A stretch of 64,000 nt of DNA, taken from positions 1,240,001-1,304,000 of the forward strand of contig MLAX01000001.1 of assembly GCA_001890945.1 (NCBI GenBank). Reading direction: 5' to 3'. The translations under genes were made by a program, and so were the position numbers. The DNA is from Alphaproteobacteria bacterium AO1-B (lineage in GTDB: Bacteria; Pseudomonadota; Alphaproteobacteria; Rhizobiales; Stappiaceae). Below, piece by piece: positions 62,970 to 64,000 of this stretch (positions are counted from its first letter, which is position 1; each line of letters starts with the position of its first letter). The notes below the pieces were generated by a model. It made no database searches and was not told where the DNA came from. It saw only the letters and a program-made list of their open reading frames with translations.

Positions 62970-63848
62970 ATGAAACGGCTGCCACCCTTGAATGCCTTGC
63001 CAGCTTTGGAAGCGACGGCGCGGCTCGGATCCATGAGTGCCGCTGCAGATGAGCTTGGCCGGACCCATGGCGCGATCAGCAAGCAGCTCGCTCATCTGGC
63101 AGAGCAGGCGGGTGTCGCCTTGTTCCGGAAGGACGGGCAGGGGGTGGCCCTAACCCCGGAAGGGGAAAAGTTTGCAAAGACGGTCGGTGGGTCGTTGCAG
63201 GAGATCGAAGCGGCTTGGCGGGGGCTCACGCAGCTTGCTGACAGTCCGACCCTCGACATCGGAATCAGCGCGACGTTTGCCATGCGCTGGCTGATGCCGC
63301 GCCTGCCGCGTTTCTATCAGAGGTATCCCGATGCACAGGTCAACTTCCGGATGACCGGGAAACACTGGCTGCCGGAAGAGCAGATGGATGCCATCCTGAC
63401 CTGGGACCGTTTGCGCTGGCAGTTCGGAGGTCGAACGGACATTGAAATTCTGGGCGATGTCGCTTTCGGTATTGTTCACGCACCCGGTCTCGGCGTTGAC
63501 GTAAAGGAGCACGTGCTGACGGTTAAAAACCGCTGCGATCAGGAGTTGCCCGGCGATGTGTGGGGAGCTTATCAGACGCTGGCCGGAGTTGAAGTCGTCT
63601 CGGAAACAGCGACGGCTTACCCGCATACGTTTTTGGTGATTGAAGCCGCCTTGGCCGGTTTGGGAGCAGCTCTGGTGGAAAAGCGCATTGTGGCGGAGGA
63701 GCTGGCGGATGGCCGCCTTGTGGCCCCCTTTGGATTCACGCTGATCAAGGATGGTTTCGGTGCGATTATTTCTCAACGAAAACGGCCGAAGCGTCTGGCG
63801 CGCGCCTTTCTGGGCTGGCTGCGTGAGGAAGCGGAAGCTGCGCAATAG
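62970..63848 (+). CDS. LysR-family regulator, GcvA-like
   Basis: A 292-residue regulator. The N-terminal winged helix (about 5-65) reads LPPLNALPALEATARLGSMS then AAADELGRTHGAISKQLAHL, close to the GcvA/AmpR style. The C-terminal substrate-binding domain (about 90-285) includes TFAMRWLMPRLPRFYQRYPD. The start is the ATG at 62970 with GAGGTGAGAG upstream. The neighbouring DUF1127-like gene is a possible target; the co-inducer is unknown. Confidence 0.93.
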   Translation: MKRLPPLNALPALEATARLGSMSAAADELGRTHGAISKQLAHLAEQAGVALFRKDGQGVALTPEGEKFAKTVGGSLQEIEAAWRGLTQLADSPTLDIGISATFAMRWLMPRLPRFYQRYPDAQVNFRMTGKHWLPEEQMDAILTWDRLRWQFGGRTDIEILGDVAFGIVHAPGLGVDVKEHVLTVKNRCDQELPGDVWGAYQTLAGVEVVSETATAYPHTFLVIEAALAGLGAALVEKRIVAEELADGRLVAPFGFTLIKDGFGAIISQRKRPKRLARAFLGWLREEAEAAQ

Positions 63849-63941
63849 CAGTCCCGTTAACTGTTGATTTGCCAATATTGTCGCTCAGAGACAAGAGCGT
63901 GACGCATTTGGGTCGCTGGGCTTGCATCGTCAATGTGTTTG

Positions 63942-63961
63942 ATATAAAGATATCTTTATAT
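63942..63961. promoter_or_regulatory. Perfect 20-bp palindrome (candidate ArsR-type operator)
   Basis: ATATAAAGATATCTTTATAT is a perfect palindrome ending 19 bases before the start codon at 63981, so it overlaps the promoter or leader of the next gene. Its form resembles operators of ArsR-type repressors such as the SAH-responsive SahR group, which control methionine-cycle genes in proteobacteria. The identity of the regulator is inference. Confidence 0.55.
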
Positions 63962-63980
63962 TGACATTGGCGGTGAGTAA

Positions 63981-64000
63981 ATGACCGAGCGAAACACCCT
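63981..64000 (+). CDS. Start of an unidentified gene (partial)
   Basis: ATG at 63981 after GGTGAG, reading MTERNT before the window ends. Too short to identify. The 20-bp palindrome upstream suggests it is the repressed gene or the autoregulated repressor itself. Confidence 0.45.

Overview
The window looks like a chromosomal stretch of a marine-type alphaproteobacterium, most like Rhizobiales/Stappiaceae (Roseibium/Labrenzia relatives). The evidence is moderately high GC, conserved alphaproteobacterial gene orders (murA, DUF2948, hisD, UPF0262, LMW-PTP, infA, maf, yacG), a fused indolepyruvate:ferredoxin oxidoreductase with an Lrp regulator, a PQQ alcohol dehydrogenase, and DUF2336, DUF2259 and DUF3124 proteins. 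The taxonomic call is inference from gene content only.

Layout. 1-5.2 kb: the end of a probable sensor kinase, a LuxR-type response regulator, an AraC regulator with an acyl-CoA dehydrogenase, and azlCD divergent from an XRE-cupin regulator. 5.2-7.8 kb: a small accessory patch with a trypsin-like protease carrying C-terminal repeats and a protein with repeats typical of exported alphaproteobacterial proteins; the 3' end of the cupin regulator is duplicated inside it. 8-15 kb: tRNA-Thr and the housekeeping murA-to-yacG block. 15-21.5 kb: a Pho-box-preceded 5'-nucleotidase, then a two-gene surface system (Slam-like TPR/beta-barrel protein and a 1,059-residue FecR-domain protein with a TbpB-like C-terminal barrel). 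22-28.6 kb: a tightly overlapping MoxR-DUF58-DUF4381-BatA-BatB/C-BatD operon on the minus strand, read from 28.6 down to 22.3 kb. 28.6-32 kb: an AI-2E family membrane protein, two small envelope proteins and a homocysteine methyltransferase. 32-38 kb: a complete hypABCDEF [NiFe]-hydrogenase maturation operon without structural subunits in view. 38-43 kb: cysQ, galE, a phosphoesterase, purB and a NUDIX hydrolase. 43-51 kb: a catalytically degenerate L,D-transpeptidase-like protein, an APC permease, rpe, DUF2259, a BASS-like transporter, a DadA-like oxidase and a periplasmic binding protein. 51-60 kb: Lrp regulator, fused IorAB, a MITE-like palindromic element, DUF2336 and a large MscS channel. 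60-64 kb: a quinohemoprotein alcohol dehydrogenase, a DUF1127-like protein, a LysR regulator, and a perfect 20-bp palindrome just upstream of a gene cut by the window end.

The most interesting signals are the Slam-like/FecR-TbpB-like surface pair, the dead L,D-transpeptidase, the duplicated gene 3' end flanking the protease, the MITE with nested inverted repeats, the altered MIDAS site in the BatB-like protein, and the terminal palindrome. No CRISPR array, prophage or intact insertion sequence was seen.
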